Assembly: GCA_021772595.1 (NCBI GenBank)
Contig: JAJFLS010000465.1
Coordinates: forward strand, 1-10,598
DNA length: 10,598 nt
Direction of reading: 5' to 3'
Origin: Opitutales bacterium
Lineage (GTDB): Bacteria; Verrucomicrobiota; Verrucomicrobiia; Opitutales; Opitutaceae
A model generated the notes under the pieces. It was given only the letters and a program-made list of their open reading frames with translations. It was not told the DNA's origin and ran no database searches. Shown here in pieces: positions 8,345 through 10,598 of this stretch (the first letter of the stretch is position 1; every line of letters starts with the position of its first letter). The position numbers and the translations under genes were made by a program.

Positions 8345-8392
8345 AAATCCGGTGTTATTCGTCATTCTTGACGCATAACATCGACCGGATTT
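8345..8392. repeat. Near-perfect nested palindrome, TGTTATKCGTCA family
   Basis: The inner arms TGTTATTCGTCA (8353-8364) and TGACGCATAACA (8369-8380) pair at 11 of 12 positions around TTCT. Outside them AAATCCGGT (8345-8353) and ACCGGATTT (8384-8392) are perfectly complementary, with a three-base bulge on the right. The whole could form a stem of about 20 bp. There is no flanking T-tract, so it is not an obvious terminator. It could be a protein-binding or recombination site, or the remnant of a small mobile element. Confidence 0.7.
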
Positions 8393-8459
8393 TGCCACTT
8401 CTGTGTGGGGCCAGATCGAGTTAAATCGCGTTAGCCGAGCGTGATCTTCATACGCGGTA

Positions 8460-8512
8460 CGGCGCTACGGTCTTCACTTCGTTAAGCCCAGTCAAGAGCG
8501 CCGCCCCTACGA
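8460..8512 (-). repeat. REP-like hairpin related to 2264-2292
   Basis: CGGCGCT (8460-8466) pairs with AGCGCCG (8497-8503) across a 30-base loop. Read on the minus strand the element starts CGTAGGGGCGGCGCTC, almost identical to the lead of the element at 2264-2292. It lies just past the 3' end of the small zinc-ribbon gene. The remaining sequence from 8393 to 8529 holds nothing else I recognise. Confidence 0.5.
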
Positions 8513-8529
8513 TGGAACTGTCCTCTTCC

Positions 8530-8694
8530 TCACTCGCCCGATTCTTTTTCCTTCTGCGACTGCTCGTGGGCTTCCATCATTTCCTTGCTGACTCGGTACT
8601 TGCCGGCGCAGCGGGGGCAATTTACTTCGATCAGCTCCTCACCTAGAAAAAGCTCTTCGGGATCCTGTCGCCAAACGGGATCGAGCATCTTCAT
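8530..8694 (-). CDS. Small CxxC zinc-ribbon-like protein, 54 residues
   Basis: A short open frame runs from ATG at 8694 to TGA at 8530-8532. The protein centres on IEVNCPRCAGKYRVSKEMM (residues 22-40), with C26 and C29 forming one metal-binding knuckle. The tail is highly charged (EAHEQSQKEKESGE). The knuckle resembles the first half of MJ0042-type zinc ribbons (CPxCGxxYRV) and also the C-terminal redox knuckle region of Hsp33, but only two cysteines are present, so metal binding would need a partner or a dimer. A second in-frame ATG at 8688 would shorten it by two residues. The gene is divergent from the subtilase gene with an 88-bp spacer. Coding character is supported by the conserved-looking knuckle and a clean frame; function is unknown. 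Confidence 0.6.
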   Translation of the reverse strand: MKMLDPVWRQDPEELFLGEELIEVNCPRCAGKYRVSKEMMEAHEQSQKEKESGE

Positions 8695-8705
8695 CTATGA
8701 ATTAG

Positions 8706-8750
8706 ATTGGATTTCACGCTATTCAGCTCTATGCATTCTAGAAATCCAAT
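8706..8750. promoter_or_regulatory. Inverted repeat in the divergent promoter region
   Basis: ATTGGATTTC (8706-8715) and GAAATCCAAT (8741-8750) are a perfect 10-bp inverted repeat separated by 25 bases, and GATCCAATCC follows at 8755-8764 as a partial third copy. The region lies between the divergent zinc-ribbon-like gene (start 8694) and subtilase gene (start 8783), so it may be a shared operator or a 5' leader hairpin. No clear -35/-10 pair could be assigned for either gene. Confidence 0.4.
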
Positions 8751-8782
8751 TTTGATCCAATCCAACTCATCCGTATTCAACT

Positions 8783-10598
8783 ATGTCACTCCGAAATAAG
8801 GCATTTCGTTCGGCAGTCGTTCTCTCTATTTGCGCCATCGCAACCAGCATCTTCTTTTTTCGATCAGACGAAAAATCCGATTTCGTTGGCTCCAGCGAAG
8901 AGAGTAGCGGCGAACCAACTTCCACTGCCCTCAATCCGTCTTCAACGGTTTCCGGCAATCAATCGACCAATCTCCCAGAAGCTTCTTCTCTTATAATTCA
9001 CCCGCTATGGCCCGGCGCGGACAGTCTTCGCCATCAAGAAATCGAACGCCCCCCAAGTCGCCTCGTCTCTAAAATCTGGATTCTCAAAAGCCCCGCCTAC
9101 GAAGAGCCCGTTCGCATCGAAGAACGGTGGTTCACGGATAAAAGCGGCAGCCCTCGCCTCATCAGTCGCGAAGAAGCAATCGCCAATCGATTAATCGTTC
9201 GCCTTCAAGATGGGGTTTCGCTAGCCGAAGTTCGGCAGACACTGGCAATCCGCAACGCCTACCTCATCAAGAAGATTGGATTCGATGGCATGTATTTATG
9301 CGGATTCGATTCGATCGAAACCGACGCTCTGCCGACAATGCAGGGCCAGCTTTCTCTTCAAGACGACCTATTCAAGTATGTCGAAATCGACGCACTAGAC
9401 CGGGAAACCGTCATTCCGAACGACACCATTTTCGACCGGCAATGGAGCAAGAACAACACTGGACAAGACATCCAGGGCGAAGCTGGCGGAGAGGGCGTTT
9501 CGGGAGAAGATCTCGAATTGATCGAAGCATGGGATACGGTTCGCTTCGCCCCCGACATAATTGTGGGCGTTCTCGATTCCGGAGTTCACTACAGCCACCA
9601 GGATCTCCAATCCAACATGTGGCGCAATCCCGGGGAATCGGGACTCGACAATGATGGCAACGACAAGTCGACCAACGAAATCGACGATGACGAAAACGGA
9701 TTCGTCGATGACTTGTATGGAGCCAATTTTATCGACGACACTGGCGACCCGCAAGATGACTGGGGCCACGGCACACGCGTCGCTGGCATTCTCGGCGCCC
9801 GAGGGGATAACGGAAGAGGCATATCCGGCGTAGCATGGACAACTCAAATCATGGCCCTCAAAACCGGGAACGGCGGGACCAATAAAACCTCCGCCATCTT
9901 GGAAGCAATCGCTTACGCAATCGAAAACGGAGCGAATATCCTCAACTGCAGCTGGGGAGGCCGGGCCTATCTCCAATCGCTTTTTGACGCAATTGAACAA
10001 GCGAGAGAGCACGGCATTATATTCGCGTGTTCAGCAGGCAATGACGGGATCAACAACGACGAGATTAGCCACTACCCATCCGGATACGAGCTCGACAATA
10101 TCGTATCCGTAAGTTCATTCGATAGAACTGGAGAACTTTGGGAGACTTCCAATTTCGGCGAGCTTAGCTGCGACATCGCCGCGCCTGGCAGGCAAATCTG
10201 GTCCACGGCGCTAGATAAGGACGAAGACGGCGAGCCTTTATACGACAGCGTGATCCACTACGCTACAAGCTCCGGAACGTCCATGGCCACGCCACAAGTC
10301 GCGGGGATACTTACTCTCATTGCTCAAGAGTATCCAAACGGAACTTACATAGATCAAATAAACCGCTTACTGCTTGGCGCCACTCGAAATGAAGAGTTTA
10401 TCGGCAAAGTACGCTCTGGCGGCAAAGCAAGCCTAGCAGGAACGCTCGATGTGCAGGAACTTGGCGACCTGCCGCGCATTACGACAAGCCTTCGAAATCA
10501 ATTCATTTCAATCGGAGAGACCGTCGAACTAGCCATTGAACTCGAGCACGAAAACGGCATTCGATTCAGCTGGAGCAAAGACGGCGAAAGCCTTCCCC
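8783..10598 (+). CDS. Subtilisin-family (S8) serine peptidase with Ig-like C-terminus (partial)
   Basis: At least 605 residues, continuing past the window. From ATG 8783, residues 10-26 form a hydrophobic signal or anchor segment, followed by a Ser/Thr/Glu-rich linker (about 36-70). A propeptide-like region follows (about 135-210, NRLIVRLQDGVSLAEV), leading into PNDTIFDRQWSKNNTG, the usual entry to the S8 domain. The catalytic triad is complete: D265 in VGVLDSG, H329 in DDWGHGTRVAG and S500 in SSGTSMATPQVAG, with oxyanion N420 in SAGN. The acidic Asp/Asn loop at 289-313 (DNDGN...DDDENGFVDD) is a probable calcium site. After about residue 565 a new beta domain starts and is cut at SWSKDGESLP, an Ig-like strand pattern. 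The enzyme should act outside the cytoplasm, in protein degradation or processing. The HGTH motif reads HGTR. Confidence 0.92.
   Translation, partial: MSLRNKAFRSAVVLSICAIATSIFFFRSDEKSDFVGSSEESSGEPTSTALNPSSTVSGNQSTNLPEASSLIIHPLWPGADSLRHQEIERPPSRLVSKIWILKSPAYEEPVRIEERWFTDKSGSPRLISREEAIANRLIVRLQDGVSLAEVRQTLAIRNAYLIKKIGFDGMYLCGFDSIETDALPTMQGQLSLQDDLFKYVEIDALDRETVIPNDTIFDRQWSKNNTGQDIQGEAGGEGVSGEDLELIEAWDTVRFAPDIIVGVLDSGVHYSHQDLQSNMWRNPGESGLDNDGNDKSTNEIDDDENGFVDDLYGANFIDDTGDPQDDWGHGTRVAGILGARGDNGRGISGVAWTTQIMALKTGNGGTNKTSAILEAIAYAIENGANILNCSWGGRAYLQSLFDAIEQAREHGIIFACSAGNDGINNDEISHYPSGYELDNIVSVSSFDRTGELWETSNFGELSCDIAAPGRQIWSTALDKDEDGEPLYDSVIHYATSSGTSMATPQVAGILTLIAQEYPNGTYIDQINRLLLGATRNEEFIGKVRSGGKASLAGTLDVQELGDLPRITTSLRNQFISIGETVELAIELEHENGIRFSWSKDGESLP

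Noticed and set aside
8353..8380. Palindrome as a Xer dif site (11-6-11 layout)
   Set aside because: Although it can be cut as 11-6-11, the inner arm ends are CGTC/GACG and lack the TTAT/ATAA core typical of dif.
8345..8392. Palindrome as an intrinsic terminator
   Set aside because: No T-tract follows on either strand, and the arms are shared with neighbouring palindromes, which points to a dispersed sequence family.

Overview
The window looks like a chromosomal accessory stretch of a Gram-negative environmental bacterium. My best guess is Verrucomicrobiota (Opitutae-like). The reasons are soft: a moderately high G+C core, few recognisable Shine-Dalgarno sequences, several families of short REP-like intergenic hairpins, a bacterial Ski2-type helicase with a DUF3516-like tail, and a large secreted subtilase ending in an Ig-like module. 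No rRNA, tRNA, CRISPR array, transposase or integrase gene was recognised.

Layout. (1) 1-1810, minus strand: a two-gene ABC-2 type transporter operon, ATPase then permease, with the permease cut by the window edge. (2) 1811-2364: a gene-free spacer packed with at least four kinds of short hairpin or repeat, including a REPIN-like REP doublet. (3) 2365-4932, minus: an 855-residue Ski2-like DExH RNA helicase, with an 11-bp-period direct repeat upstream. (4) 5080-8209, minus: three unrelated genes in the same orientation, namely a small SAM methyltransferase, a PD-(D/E)xK nuclease-like protein and an unrecognised two-TM membrane protein. They are separated by structured elements that look like integron attC sites. 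The elements share sequence with each other, end in AAC/GTT boxes, and sit where cassette logic predicts: one contains the stop codon of the upstream gene, and the downstream genes start about 10 bp after the element. No integrase gene is visible, so the best reading is a short cassette array lacking an integrase (CALIN-like). The membrane-protein gene is clearly AT-richer than the rest. (5) 8252-8392: three related palindromic sequences of unknown function, followed by a REP-like hairpin. (6) 8530-8694, minus: a 54-residue CxxC zinc-ribbon-like protein, divergent from (7) 8783-10598, plus: a subtilisin-family (S8) peptidase, cut by the window edge.

The transporter pair works as one unit. The helicase and the subtilase look like stand-alone chromosomal genes. 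The middle block is the most interesting part: mobile cassette cargo containing a probable nuclease and a membrane protein of unknown function, next to an unexplained set of palindromes.
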